From: Adhaeribacter arboris
Lineage (GTDB): Bacteria > Bacteroidota > Bacteroidia > Cytophagales > Hymenobacteraceae
Length of the DNA stretch: 64,000 nucleotides
Reading direction: 5' to 3'
Assembly (NCBI RefSeq): GCF_003023845.1
Contig: NZ_PYFT01000001.1
Coordinates: forward strand, 1,798,001 to 1,862,000
In this document: positions 16,517-26,036 of the stretch, piece after piece
Layout: each line of letters begins with the position of its first letter
Position numbering within the stretch: the first letter of the stretch is position 1
Position numbers and translations under genes: made by a program
Notes under the pieces: model-generated
Database searches by the model: none
Told to the model about the DNA's origin: nothing
The model's input: the letters and a program-made list of their open reading frames with translations, nothing else

Positions 16517-17629
16517 ATGATGCACGTACCTTTTTTATCCTTTACTTACCAGAACACACAAATCCGATCGGCTATTCAAGAGAAAAGCCTGCGTTTTTTG
16601 GATTCTGAAAAGTACGTTTTAGGTCCGGAAGTTACTGCTTTTGAAAAGAATTACGCTGCTTTCAATCAAACGCAATACTGCATTGGCGTTGGCAATGGCT
16701 TAGATGCCTTAATCATTTGCTTGGAAACAGCGGGCATAAAACCAGGGGAGGAAGTAATTGTACCAGCCAACACTTACATTGCCAGTTGGTTAGCCGTATC
16801 GCAGGTGGGTGCCGTGCCGGTGCCCATAGAGCCCGAAGAAACCACCTATAACCTCGATCCAACTAAAATAGAAGCGGCTCTTACTCCTAAAACCAAGGCT
16901 ATTATGCCCGTGCATCTATACGGCCAACCTTGTAACATGACAGCCCTTCAGGCCATCGCCGATAAGCACAGCTTGTTTATAATCGAGGATAATGCGCAGG
17001 CGCACGGAGCTCGTTGGGCAGGGCAACTAACCGGCAGTTTCGGACATATTAATGCCACTAGTTTTTATCCCACTAAAAATTTAGGCGCCCTAGGCGATGG
17101 TGGGGCTATAACTACCAACCACCCGGATTTTAACTACCAGGCTCGTTTGCGGCGGAATTACGGATCCGAAATTAAAAATTATAACGCATTAATTGGCCGA
17201 AATTCCCGGCTCGATGAATTGCAAGCCGCTTATTTAAACGTAAAATTACCTTATGTACCAACTTGGAATGCTGCTCGCCGGCAAATAGCAGCCTATTATT
17301 TTAGTTATTTAAACCAGGTAACCAAAATTACATTACCGGCTGTATTATCCGCAGCCGAGCCGGTTTACCATTTATTTGTAATCCGGACGAACCACCGTGA
17401 CGCCTTGCAGCAATATTTACGAACGCACCAGATTGAGACCGCTATTCATTACCCTTTGCCCCCGCACCTGCAAGCTGCTTACCAACATTTAGGGTACCGT
17501 AAAGGAGCCTTCCCGATTACCGAAAAACTAGCTCAAACCTGTTTAAGTTTACCTATTTGGCCGGGCATGACCGAGGAAACAGTCCAATATGTTTGCGGTA
17601 AGATCAAAGATTTTTTTACCAAGAGATGA
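16517..17629 (+). CDS. DegT/DnrJ/EryC1-type sugar aminotransferase (FdtB/QdtB-like)
   Basis: About 370 residues from the tandem Met codons at 16517/16520; an ATG at 16409 would add ~36 residues that do not fit the family, whose members begin near VPFLSFTYQ. The PLP lysine is in SFYPTKNLGALGDGGAI, and the substrate-side motifs EDNAQAHGA and NSRLDELQAA are intact. With the FdtA-like cupin across the divergent 145-base spacer, it would form dTDP-3-amino-3,6-dideoxyhexose from the 3-oxo sugar using glutamate. Such amino sugars are parts of S-layer glycans, O-antigens and capsules. Very confident of family, moderately so of exact product. Confidence 0.9.
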   Translation: MMHVPFLSFTYQNTQIRSAIQEKSLRFLDSEKYVLGPEVTAFEKNYAAFNQTQYCIGVGNGLDALIICLETAGIKPGEEVIVPANTYIASWLAVSQVGAVPVPIEPEETTYNLDPTKIEAALTPKTKAIMPVHLYGQPCNMTALQAIADKHSLFIIEDNAQAHGARWAGQLTGSFGHINATSFYPTKNLGALGDGGAITTNHPDFNYQARLRRNYGSEIKNYNALIGRNSRLDELQAAYLNVKLPYVPTWNAARRQIAAYYFSYLNQVTKITLPAVLSAAEPVYHLFVIRTNHRDALQQYLRTHQIETAIHYPLPPHLQAAYQHLGYRKGAFPITEKLAQTCLSLPIWPGMTEETVQYVCGKIKDFFTKR

Positions 17630-17657
17630 AGAAATAACCTATATAGAATTCTACTGC

Positions 17658-19319
17658 TTAATTTTTAGAAATCCGAAAGCCATCTTCTAACTTTTCGCCT
17701 CGCCTTTCCAAACCTGGATGAGGTTCGGGAACTGTGCAAGGCAAGAGATTGTAACACCTGCCTATACCAAGAGCAACCCGGATTTTTATCTTTCCTATTT
17801 GCCTTATTTCTGTTATTGGCGTTGGATAACCAGCCGGCCATATAAAGGAAAAAGCTTGCCGGTAAACTTGTTTGTAAATCCCATTTAACGCGTAAATGCC
17901 CAACAATAAACCCATAAATAAACCCAACTTGAATGAAATGCGACCGCGGACAAGCAGTATTGTTCCTATTAACAAAGTAGGCACTAAGTAACCAAAACCA
18001 AATCTGGGAGCCGGAGCAAAAAAAAACCAAGCCAAGCTGGCAATAAGGGCGCTTAGCCACACGGTGCTTAAAACAAGATCCAATTTAAATTTTATGTTCC
18101 GGATAACTCGCCATATTATAAATGGAAGCAGAATTACTAGAATAAGCATAAATATTTGAACAGGCTTATCCTGATTTACCCACCATACCGGAATCCAATT
18201 GATAAAGGGTTTATTTACATAAAAACTCCAATTTACGGTAGGTACCCGAGAATAAGCAGCTACTCCTTCTTGGTAGCTGCTTAACCAAGGTTGCGGCACT
18301 ACCCAATCAAAATTAAAAAGATTTAGGGCCGGCAAAGGATAAAGAATGTGGCCGGTTAAAATTACATTCCGGGTACAATAAGGTACTAAAACAAATAAGC
18401 CTTGTAGAACAATAATTTGGATGAAGCGAGAGTTTACTTGCTTTCTGATCAATAGCAACCAAGCTAGCCCTGCAGCACCGCTAAAAATTGCCGAAAGTTT
18501 AAAACTTATTACTACCGGCAACAAAAAGAACATAAACGCTACTTGCCAACTTAACTTACGGCTTCGGTCAGCCGTTAATAGTACGCCAAATAAAAAGAAG
18601 AAAAAGAACATCACCCCGGTATCTGGAGTAGGCGAAGAAATCCAATTGCGAAAAAAAACCATGCCCCAGAACAGGGAGCCAAAATAATAAATCGAAAACA
18701 CGGGCCGGTATTTGAAACTACGAAACCCTTCGCGTAAAGCGTAAGAACAATATAACAGAAATATAAAACTGCTCCAGGTCTGATTAAGTATTTTAGTGGT
18801 AATGAAAGAAAAGTTAAAAAAGCTCATCAATAAATGGGCATGGGAATTTAAAGCCAAGGGACCGTACAAATTTCCTAGTCCGGGTACAATCCGGCAGGTA
18901 TTCAGCCATTTAATGGTTTGGGCATGATAAAGGCCCGTATCTGGGTTCGTGGCGGGTTGGGCCGCATGAATTAAAATCAGAATAGAAAAAGTAAACAGGA
19001 TAACATAGTAAAGTACCTTATAACCGTTTATTTTTTTACGGGAAGCAAAAAACGAACGTAAATCCTTTTTCCAGTGCCAAAGTAAGAACAAACTGCCGGC
19101 TAAGATTATAAGCTGCATAATAAAAGAAACGGGCAACCATACATGCAAAACCCCTATAATTATGGAAAGAACCCCACTACCGGCTACTAAAATAATTTCT
19201 AAGGGTACTTGGGTTTTACACTCGAGGTAGCCTGTTTTAGATAAAAGATTTAACCACAGCCAACCGTAAGTAAAAGATAGAAATGCGATATAAATCCAGA
19301 CAAGCAAGGTAGAAAGCAT
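17658..19319 (-). CDS. LIC_10190-like multi-spanning membrane protein
   Basis: 553 residues with roughly twelve membrane helices. The periplasmic loop NPDTGLYHAQTIKWLN, followed by the VVPGLGNLYG-like stretch IVPGLGNLYGPLALNSHAHL, is the hallmark of the LIC_10190 membrane protein family seen in Bacteroidota and Leptospira surface-glycan regions, and the C-terminal LLPCTVPEPHPGLERRG ... DGFRI also fits. The acidic first loop resembles that of GT-C glycosyltransferases that use lipid-linked sugars, so a periplasmic sugar transfer role is plausible. It lies at the right end of the polysaccharide cluster, convergent with the aminotransferase gene. Confidence 0.72.
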   Translation of the reverse strand: MLSTLLVWIYIAFLSFTYGWLWLNLLSKTGYLECKTQVPLEIILVAGSGVLSIIIGVLHVWLPVSFIMQLIILAGSLFLLWHWKKDLRSFFASRKKINGYKVLYYVILFTFSILILIHAAQPATNPDTGLYHAQTIKWLNTCRIVPGLGNLYGPLALNSHAHLLMSFFNFSFITTKILNQTWSSFIFLLYCSYALREGFRSFKYRPVFSIYYFGSLFWGMVFFRNWISSPTPDTGVMFFFFFLFGVLLTADRSRKLSWQVAFMFFLLPVVISFKLSAIFSGAAGLAWLLLIRKQVNSRFIQIIVLQGLFVLVPYCTRNVILTGHILYPLPALNLFNFDWVVPQPWLSSYQEGVAAYSRVPTVNWSFYVNKPFINWIPVWWVNQDKPVQIFMLILVILLPFIIWRVIRNIKFKLDLVLSTVWLSALIASLAWFFFAPAPRFGFGYLVPTLLIGTILLVRGRISFKLGLFMGLLLGIYALNGIYKQVYRQAFSFIWPAGYPTPITEIRQIGKIKIRVALGIGRCYNLLPCTVPEPHPGLERRGEKLEDGFRISKN

Positions 19320-19383
19320 AAGTAAAAATGGAAATAAAAACCTCTTTACCCAAATGGCACATGGGTTTAAGAATTAAAACTTT

Positions 19384-19995
19384 ATGAGTCAATACCTTAC
19401 CATAGCGGCTCCCAGTACGGGCATTTATAAAGAAAAAGGCAGTAAGTTTCTGGCCTACGCGTACCCGGTAATTACCGAAGCCGAAATCAAAGAAATTATG
19501 GCTGGTTTACGAAAAGAATATTACGATGCCCGCCATTATTGTTATGCCTACCGCTTAGGCCCGAGCGGCAACCTATACCGGGCCAACGACGACGGGGAAC
19601 CAAACCATTCGGCCGGCGATCCTATTTTGGGGCAGCTGAAATCGGCGAACCTCACGGATATTTTACTCGTGGTAATCCGGTATTTCGGGGGATTTAAATT
19701 AGGCGTAAGTGGTTTGATTCAGGCTTACAAAACGGCCGCCCAAGAAGCCCTAGCTGCCGCCACTATTGTTCAGAAAGCAGAACAAGCGCAATTAACCCTG
19801 CATTTTACTTACGAGCAATTAAACGAGGTGATGCGTTTGACCAAGGAACCAGGATTAGTAATCAGGCAGCAAGAGTTCCACCAGACTTGTTTGCTGGTAA
19901 TTCAGTTTCCGAAAATTCAGGAACCAATTATACGGGCCAGGTTATCTAAAATAAAAGAAGTTCGACTAACAGATTCATTGCCGGTTCCTCCTTAA
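19384..19995 (+). CDS. YigZ/IMPACT family protein
   Basis: 203 residues. The N-terminal IMPACT domain (about 1-125) shows KEKGSKFLAYAYPV, DARHYCYAYRLG, and the signature DDGEPNHSAGDPIL with VVIRYFGGFKLGVSGLI; the C-terminal ~70 residues form the ferredoxin-like DUF1949-type domain. YigZ proteins are cytoplasmic and linked to translation stress by homology to eukaryotic IMPACT; the biochemical role is not established. The gene starts 64 bases after the divergent LIC_10190-like gene and is probably monocistronic. Confidence 0.93.
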   Translation: MSQYLTIAAPSTGIYKEKGSKFLAYAYPVITEAEIKEIMAGLRKEYYDARHYCYAYRLGPSGNLYRANDDGEPNHSAGDPILGQLKSANLTDILLVVIRYFGGFKLGVSGLIQAYKTAAQEALAAATIVQKAEQAQLTLHFTYEQLNEVMRLTKEPGLVIRQQEFHQTCLLVIQFPKIQEPIIRARLSKIKEVRLTDSLPVPP

Positions 19996-20077
19996 TTACG
20001 TAATAAGTCGGAAAGCTTAAGTTCTGCATTTCATAAAAATTTTTTAATTAAATAAACTCTTTTGCCGAAGCTTAAAT

Positions 20078-21211
20078 ATGAAAGTTTTTCCCCGTCTTAA
20101 AAAGTTTAAAGCTCTTCAAGAAAATACTTTTGCTAAAAAAGTAGGCCAGCGCCCGGGTTACCTGTACGTACCGGAAAATGCGCATGGCCCCCGTATGTTT
20201 TTACTTTCGTTTAACGAAGAAGTATTCGAGCAGAAAGAATATTCTGATTACAACGAGTTACTGCAATACTTCCGGGCAAATCCCCAGCTGCAGCACTGGA
20301 TTGATATTAGGGGCTACCGCGATATAACTTTATTAGAAAAAATATTAGCTGATTTTCAGATTCATCCTCTACAGATGGAAGACGTGATTAGCGATTACCA
20401 GCGGCCCAAAATGGACACGGAAGGAAAGAATTTGTTCTTTATTTCTCGGATGATTACGTTTTTGCCCGATCATTGCCTCGACGATGACCAAATTTCTATC
20501 TTCGTGGGCGCTAATTATATTATCACGTTTCAGAGTGATTACGAAGATTGCCTGGACGTACTGCGCACCCGTATTAAGGCGGGGCGCGGTGTAGTACGTA
20601 AAAGCCCGGTCCATTACATTGCCTACGCCATTATGGATGTTACCATTGATAATTATTTTCCGGTACTGGCCCAGGTAGGTGATTACCTCGAAGAATTAGA
20701 AGATACCTTGTTTGGGCAACCAAACAAAAAACTGTTAAACGAAATCCTCAACATGAAGCGGGAAATGTTAAAGGTGCGGCGCATTGCCTGGTCGGAGCGC
20801 GATAAATTAAATGAAATCCTGCGCAGCGACAATAACACCATTCCGGACGATATTAAAATTTACTTTAAAGATGTGTACGATCATATTGTGCAGGTCCTGG
20901 ATATTGTAGATAATTACCGCGAATTAATGGGCAACTTAACCGAATTATACCTATCCAATGTAAGCAATCGCATGAACGAAATCATGAAGGTACTTACCAT
21001 TATTTCCAGCATTTTTATTCCGCTAAGTTTTGTCGCCGGGGTGTACGGCATGAATTTTTCGCGCGAAAATCCGGATGGTACAATCAATTACCTGAACATG
21101 CCCGAATTATATCATCCGTATGGTTACATAATCTTGCTGGCTATTATGTTGCTGATTTTGCTGGGCCAGTTGTATTTCTTTTATCGAAAAGGCTGGTTGC
21201 GTTCGTTTTAA
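20078..21211 (+). CDS. corA: CorA-type Mg2+/Co2+ transporter
   Basis: 377 residues. A long cytoplasmic N-terminal alpha/beta domain is followed by the stalk helix and two C-terminal membrane helices; the selectivity motif YGMNF follows TM1 (IISSIFIPLSFVAGVYGMNF), and the protein ends with a basic tail (YRKGWLRSF). CorA pentamers conduct Mg2+ and sometimes Co2+/Ni2+ down the membrane potential. The gene ends one base before the convergent 907-residue gene. The GMN motif makes the family certain; ion preference is not. Confidence 0.95.
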   Translation: MKVFPRLKKFKALQENTFAKKVGQRPGYLYVPENAHGPRMFLLSFNEEVFEQKEYSDYNELLQYFRANPQLQHWIDIRGYRDITLLEKILADFQIHPLQMEDVISDYQRPKMDTEGKNLFFISRMITFLPDHCLDDDQISIFVGANYIITFQSDYEDCLDVLRTRIKAGRGVVRKSPVHYIAYAIMDVTIDNYFPVLAQVGDYLEELEDTLFGQPNKKLLNEILNMKREMLKVRRIAWSERDKLNEILRSDNNTIPDDIKIYFKDVYDHIVQVLDIVDNYRELMGNLTELYLSNVSNRMNEIMKVLTIISSIFIPLSFVAGVYGMNFSRENPDGTINYLNMPELYHPYGYIILLAIMLLILLGQLYFFYRKGWLRSF

Positions 21212-23935
21212 TTAAGGGCGCGTTCTAAAAGTAAGTTCTTGCAACAAATTATCGGCTGCTTTATACAATTGGTATTGCTGGAGAATGGGATTATATTCTA
21301 GGTGTACGGGTAGGTTGTTGGTAAAAGGCCGGTCGCCAATCAGTTTTATGTTAATGTCGTACAAATAAGTTTTTTGGGGACCTCTTTCCGTTATTACGTA
21401 CACTCTATTAGCCGGATCGAAGTAGAAATATTGAATCAGTTTGGGAGCAGAGGTAACATACGTTTTTTCCATTACCAATTTCTGATTCGCATCGTACAAA
21501 TTTACCCGGCCTAAATCCTGGCGGGCAATCAAAAAAGATGGACCGCTATTTTCCGGAATTAACTCGAAAGTAGTTCGACGGGAAGGCCGGGCAAAAGCCA
21601 TTCTTTTCTCCATTTGGCCGGCTAAATTAAAGGTTATGAGTTCGCCGGCTTGCGAAAGTACTATTATTTTAGAATCGCGTAAACTGGCACTAGGCTGCGC
21701 GATGAGCGACGAAGTAAATGAACCTTTCAGATTTATCGGGAACCCAGGATAATTTAAACCATTACCATCTAGCGCGTACACGTATCCGTTTTCCAGTACC
21801 AACACAATTACTTCGCGGCCTTTAACTTTTAAATAAGCGGGCGCTAGAGCCAACTTTGCAGGCATTTCTTTTGGTTCCCAACCCGGTAATAAGTTGCCTT
21901 GCCGATCGTAAATGTATACGTTACCACGAGTATCATTTACCAGAAAATTGTAATTATTGGGCTCCTCCCGTTCTATAACCGTCAGGTTTTGAATAAAGGT
22001 AGAATCGCTTAAATTAAAAGGAAAATTTTCAACGTCTTTCCCGGCCTGGTTGAGGCAATAAATGTGGTTACGGGTAGAAAAAACGTATTTGGGCTGCGGC
22101 TCGGATTCTAAAGTAAGGGGGTAAACTACACTGGTAAGTTTACTATCTAGGGAATCGGACCACGCTATTTTTCCTTCGGTAGTAACCTGGTGCAGCACGA
22201 AGGCCGAATCCTGCATGAATAAACCATTTGTATTATTTAGCCGGCGGTTTAACAAATCGGGACCGGTAATAAGAGGTGCGGCAAAAGCAATTTCCTGCTC
22301 CAGCCTAAACTTTTCTTCTATTTCATCGGTCGAACTGGCTTTTACTTTGTGTTGGAGTAAAATCCGGGTGACAAATTGTTCGTTTTGCCGGGAAAACTGC
22401 CAGCTCACTTGGCCAAATTTCCGGATTAAAGATTCGTAACGTAGCAAGCTTACTTTTTTATCTTCCGGCAAGTATTGATTGAGGAGGTTCCAGGTATTCT
22501 GGGTATTTAAAATAATACTCAGATTACTCTGGAGTAAAGTTTGTTGAAGAAAATTTTGTTGCTGGTCTTTATTCGCCCAGGTTTTCTTGTCCCGGATATT
22601 TTGCACGTACCCGCGCAAGGTTTCTTCGCTGGCCGCAAAAAGTAAAAAGCTATCTACCTGCGCCGCAAAACACCTCGGAAACCCCCTAAAACCTTGTCCA
22701 AAAAGCTGCATTGGTAACTCCGGCACTCCTATTTCTTGAATGCGGTAACGGCCAGCCCGCTCTGGGGCAAAGCGTACATCAGCCGCTGCATTTAAATTCT
22801 GCAAAACCCGTTGCGCTTGCTCGGGTTTAGGCGTAAATGCCAGCACAACTTTTTCGGGCGGAATATTTTCAGTAGGCATCGCCAAATAACACAAAGCTAG
22901 TTCTTGTTGCAAGGTTTGTCGCAAAGAATCCAGCCAAGGCGTTAATGCCGGGAAAGGCAATGTTCCTGCTTGACTTTTACTTTTGTTTAAATTAGAAAAT
23001 TGTTGGCTACCGAATAAAAGTAAGATGGCTGTTCTATCTGGAACTAAGCCGCTAAGGCGCGAGGTTTGCGGCTGTTGGGGATTTAGTTGTTGATACAAAG
23101 AACCCGTTAAAATTTCCGGTTTAGAAAAACCATTTAAGGAAAATTTCTGATCATCCAGCTGTAAAGCCAGTAAACTAGTCCGGCATAAACTTACCAAATA
23201 ATCTACATCCGGGTGAATCTCTGGTTTTAAAAAAAGGGAGATAAAAGGGGCCAGGTGCCGGTAGTTTATAAAGATACTAGCGTACACCCCACGTTCTTTC
23301 AGGAAATTTATTTTATCAAATTCATAAACCGGAGACTCCAGTTTTGCCCGGTTTATTTTGCGGATAACTTGTTGGAGCAGGCCGGTATTTGAACTAAAAA
23401 CGATATTGTTGCGGTAAGTAAAAAAAGTGAAAGCATCTTTATTTTGCACATTTTGCACGCGGGTGAGCACGTAACCTTGGTAATCTTGTTCTTCGGTTTT
23501 AAACAGATTACTTTTTGCAACGTTTTCAATAAAATTCCGGATGTACCGGTGTTCTGCTACCGAGCTAACGGGTAAGTAAACCACAAAATCGAAATCGTTT
23601 TTACTGGTTACGTGAATGGACGTTACTATTTTCTTCTGCCGGAGAAAATCCCGAAGAGTTAACCGCCGCGCCGAGGCACTATCTAAAAAATGAATATCTT
23701 CTTGCAGGTTGGTAAAATAAGGCAGCCTCGATAGATTTACCCAAATATCCGTTTGTTTTAACTGGCTGATAAACCGTTCGTGGCGGTTAGTTTCTACTAC
23801 AAAAACAGCATCGTCGGGTACTAAAGTCCAGAGATCTACTTTCTCCTGCGCTTCGCTCCACTTATAATAGCCATAGAATCCGGCAGCGGCCAGCAAAATA
23901 AAACCTACCAGGTAAAAAATATATTTTTTTGGCAT
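21212..23935 (-). CDS. Membrane-anchored DUF3352-like protein with C-terminal propeller-like region
   Basis: 907 residues. One N-terminal membrane helix (residues 4-26) anchors the protein, leaving the rest in the periplasm. The N-terminal ~550 residues open with LVPDDAVFVVETNR, the type of sequence seen in DUF3352 and related proteins of unknown function. From about residue 600 to the end it holds repeated strands (VYIYDRQGNLLPGWEPKE, VYALDGNGLNYPGFPINLKG, LITFNLAGQ), which look like a beta-propeller with PQQ/WD-like blades. No catalytic motif was found. Convergent with corA. Family assignment is tentative. Confidence 0.65.
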   Translation of the reverse strand: MPKKYIFYLVGFILLAAAGFYGYYKWSEAQEKVDLWTLVPDDAVFVVETNRHERFISQLKQTDIWVNLSRLPYFTNLQEDIHFLDSASARRLTLRDFLRQKKIVTSIHVTSKNDFDFVVYLPVSSVAEHRYIRNFIENVAKSNLFKTEEQDYQGYVLTRVQNVQNKDAFTFFTYRNNIVFSSNTGLLQQVIRKINRAKLESPVYEFDKINFLKERGVYASIFINYRHLAPFISLFLKPEIHPDVDYLVSLCRTSLLALQLDDQKFSLNGFSKPEILTGSLYQQLNPQQPQTSRLSGLVPDRTAILLLFGSQQFSNLNKSKSQAGTLPFPALTPWLDSLRQTLQQELALCYLAMPTENIPPEKVVLAFTPKPEQAQRVLQNLNAAADVRFAPERAGRYRIQEIGVPELPMQLFGQGFRGFPRCFAAQVDSFLLFAASEETLRGYVQNIRDKKTWANKDQQQNFLQQTLLQSNLSIILNTQNTWNLLNQYLPEDKKVSLLRYESLIRKFGQVSWQFSRQNEQFVTRILLQHKVKASSTDEIEEKFRLEQEIAFAAPLITGPDLLNRRLNNTNGLFMQDSAFVLHQVTTEGKIAWSDSLDSKLTSVVYPLTLESEPQPKYVFSTRNHIYCLNQAGKDVENFPFNLSDSTFIQNLTVIEREEPNNYNFLVNDTRGNVYIYDRQGNLLPGWEPKEMPAKLALAPAYLKVKGREVIVLVLENGYVYALDGNGLNYPGFPINLKGSFTSSLIAQPSASLRDSKIIVLSQAGELITFNLAGQMEKRMAFARPSRRTTFELIPENSGPSFLIARQDLGRVNLYDANQKLVMEKTYVTSAPKLIQYFYFDPANRVYVITERGPQKTYLYDINIKLIGDRPFTNNLPVHLEYNPILQQYQLYKAADNLLQELTFRTRP

Positions 23936-24143
23936 TCAATCGGATTATTCGCTTACAAAAATAGAAATTAAACTTAATCGTACCAATGCTACAAACAAAG
24001 CACCTGAAACATAAAAGAAAGCCTTACTTAAAGCTGCTTGCCGGGATTACCCGTAATTTTAACCAGAATAACTTTCTATATTTTCGAGCAGATAAAAATT
24101 AAACTCTATAAATAGAACTTTCAGAAAACAGCTTTAAACACGT

Positions 24144-24596
24144 ATGAGACTAGTCATTCAACGGGTAAGCGAAGCGGCGGTTCGCATTGAAGGTAATTTG
24201 GTCGGCCAAATTGAAATGGGTTTACTGATTCTGGCGGGAATAACTCCCGATGATACCGAAGAAGATATTCGCTGGATTAGCCGAAAGGTGGTGCAAATGC
24301 GGATATTCGGCGATGATGAAGGTAAAATGAACCGCAGCGTGCAAGACATTGCCGGCAACATTTTACTTATTAGTCAGTTTACTTTAATGGCCAACACTAA
24401 AAAAGGCAATCGTCCGTCTTTTATCGAAGCCGCACCCCCTGCTCTCGCCATTCCCTTGTACGAAAAATTAATAAGCGAACTAGAATCAGAACTAGGTAAA
24501 AAAATAGCCACGGGCCTTTTCGGAGCTGATATGAAAGTATCCTTAATAAACGACGGCCCCGTAACTATAATTATAGATTCTAAGAACCGAAGTTAG
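24144..24596 (+). CDS. dtd: D-aminoacyl-tRNA deacylase
   Basis: 150 residues, the usual length. The catalytic signatures are complete: SQFTLMANTKKGNRPSF in the middle and the cross-subunit NDGPVTI near the C-terminus, with the opening MRLVIQRVSEAAV. The dimeric enzyme hydrolyses D-amino acids (and Gly mischarged on tRNA-Ala) from tRNA in the cytoplasm, a proofreading function. It lies alone on the + strand, followed after a repeat-bearing 180-base spacer by the MazG-like gene in the same direction; co-transcription is possible. Confidence 0.95.
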   Translation: MRLVIQRVSEAAVRIEGNLVGQIEMGLLILAGITPDDTEEDIRWISRKVVQMRIFGDDEGKMNRSVQDIAGNILLISQFTLMANTKKGNRPSFIEAAPPALAIPLYEKLISELESELGKKIATGLFGADMKVSLINDGPVTIIIDSKNRS

Positions 24597-24770
24597 TGTC
24601 TAGTCGATGGTCCATAGTCCACAGACGACAAACCACTCATTGAGTGGTTAAATAAGTAAAAGTTTGGATGATTTAGGAAAACTTATTACATAAAAATCTT
24701 TTAACTTCTAACTTGCAACTTTTCAACCTTCTAACCTTTTAACTTAATCCAACCTTCTAACCTTTCAACT
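24595..24770 (+). repeat. Heptamer-periodic repeats and a short palindrome between dtd and the MazG-like gene
   Basis: Units of 7 bases such as TAGTCGA, TGGTCCA, TAGTCCA run through 24602-24629; the perfect palindrome AACCACTCA/TGAGTGGTT follows at 24631-24649; and Y-rich units (TAACTTG, CAACTTT, AACCTTC, TAACCTT) fill 24701-24770 up to the start codon at 24777. AACCTTCTAACCTTT occurs twice. Confidence 0.6.
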
Positions 24771-24776
24771 AAAAAT

Positions 24777-25103
24777 ATGACCTTAGCCGAAGCCCAGCAA
24801 ACCGTAGATAAATGGATTAAAGAAAATGGCGTCCGTTATTTTAATGAATTAACGAACCTGGCTATTTTAACGGAAGAAGTAGGGGAAGTGGCTCGCATTA
24901 TCGCTCGCCAGTACGGCGAACAATCTTTCAAAAAATCGGACGAAGGAAAAAATCTAGGCGATGAACTGGCAGATGTTTTATTTGTCTTAATTTGTTTAGC
25001 CAATCAAACCGGAATTGATTTAACCACTGCCTTAACGAACAACCTGGCCAAAAAAACCAGCCGCGATCAAAATCGTCATAAAGAGAACGAGAAATTAAAA
25101 TAA
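24777..25103 (+). CDS. MazG-like nucleotide pyrophosphohydrolase
   Basis: 108 residues, all-alpha. The metal-binding signature of the MazG/dUTPase-alpha fold is present: EEVGEVARIIA (EExxE in helix 2) and LGDELADVLFVLICLAN (ExxD in helix 3). Such single-domain proteins hydrolyse (d)NTPs to monophosphate and pyrophosphate, often non-canonical ones, and keep the nucleotide pool clean. Substrate cannot be read. The ATG follows directly a heptamer-repeat tract; no Shine-Dalgarno sequence is seen. Confidence 0.9.
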   Translation: MTLAEAQQTVDKWIKENGVRYFNELTNLAILTEEVGEVARIIARQYGEQSFKKSDEGKNLGDELADVLFVLICLANQTGIDLTTALTNNLAKKTSRDQNRHKENEKLK

Positions 25104-25168
25104 ACCCAAACCTAGTACACACCTAAATAATCTAAGTAGCATTTCGCCTTAGTTCTGGAGTTATACTT

Positions 25169-25894
25169 TTAACTCTTTATTACCTCGGGAGTGTAAGGTA
25201 CCAGGTAGTCTCCTTCCATTACCGGTACAATATCATAAACATCGGGTTGCAAACAGAAGGTAATATCTTTAAAAATATCCAGGTTTCGTAAGCGTTGGAC
25301 GTGCGAGGCTTTACTTAAAAATCCCTCTAGATCGTTTTTAGCGGTTTCGTACAAATGCCAGGCGGCCAATGTAGCGTCGTTTTCCGGTTCAAAAGAATCT
25401 TGTAATTTGTGCGCCAATGCTCCCGCAAATAAAGTATCTTCTAAATTAAATTTCCCTTTCCAGCCGGCGCACACTACCAATACATTTTTTTGCTGCTCTA
25501 GTAAGTAAGCAGCTACGCTGCTCAGATTTAAAAAAGCGCCTACTACTACTTTATCGGCTGCGGCCGATAACCGGATGGCCCGGGTACCGTTAGTTGTGGT
25601 CATAGCTAAAGTCCGGCCTTTTACCAATTCTGACATGTAACTGAAAGGAGAATTACCCAAGTCAAAATCTGAAGCCATTTTACCATCCCGCTCGGCCGCG
25701 GTTAGATAACCTTGTTGCGAATAAAGCTTGCAATCCTCTAAACTACTCACCGGTACAATTCTTTCCAGACCGTGCGCTAAACCCGTTACCATGGATGAGG
25801 TAGCCCGTAAAATATCCACTACTACTACTACTCTACCCTTTAACTCGTACAAATGAATCAATTCGGGGCTAAAACAAACATCTAAAAAAGGCAT
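25169..25894 (-). CDS. comB: 2-phosphosulfolactate phosphatase (ComB family)
   Basis: 241 residues. The family blocks VVVVVDILRATSSMVTGL near the N-terminus, AAERDGKMASDFDLGNSP in the middle, and MTTTNGTRAI then VVCAGWKGKF are all intact. ComB dephosphorylates 2-phosphosulfolactate to sulfolactate, a step of coenzyme M synthesis in archaea; in Bacteroidota the product more likely serves sulfolactate/sulfolipid-type metabolism, but no other pathway gene is here. Cytoplasmic, monocistronic, convergent with the MazG-like gene. Confidence 0.88.
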   Translation of the reverse strand: MPFLDVCFSPELIHLYELKGRVVVVVDILRATSSMVTGLAHGLERIVPVSSLEDCKLYSQQGYLTAAERDGKMASDFDLGNSPFSYMSELVKGRTLAMTTTNGTRAIRLSAAADKVVVGAFLNLSSVAAYLLEQQKNVLVVCAGWKGKFNLEDTLFAGALAHKLQDSFEPENDATLAAWHLYETAKNDLEGFLSKASHVQRLRNLDIFKDITFCLQPDVYDIVPVMEGDYLVPYTPEVIKS

Positions 25895-25903
25895 GAAAAA
25901 TTT

Positions 25904-25925
25904 ATGAGTTAAAAGTTAAAAAGTT
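25904..25925 (-). repeat. Heptamer-type AACTTTT repeat before comB
   Basis: On the minus strand AACTTTTT-AACTTTT-AACTCAT lies 10 bases before the comB ATG, in the same orientation relative to the gene as the tracts before 4203 (minus) and 24777 (plus). Confidence 0.5.
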
Positions 25926-26036
25926 TAAACTTCTAATTTTTTAGAATAAAAAATAAAAAGGTTATATGGTGAATACGATAAACAAAAACCTTGTTTTCCA
26001 TCTTACAAGGTTTTCGCTTGACTTACTTTACCGTTA

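Noticed and set aside
24631-24649. Palindrome AACCACTCA/TGAGTGGTT as a terminator of dtd
   Set aside because: The loop is a single base and no T-run follows, so it was kept only as part of the repeat region.
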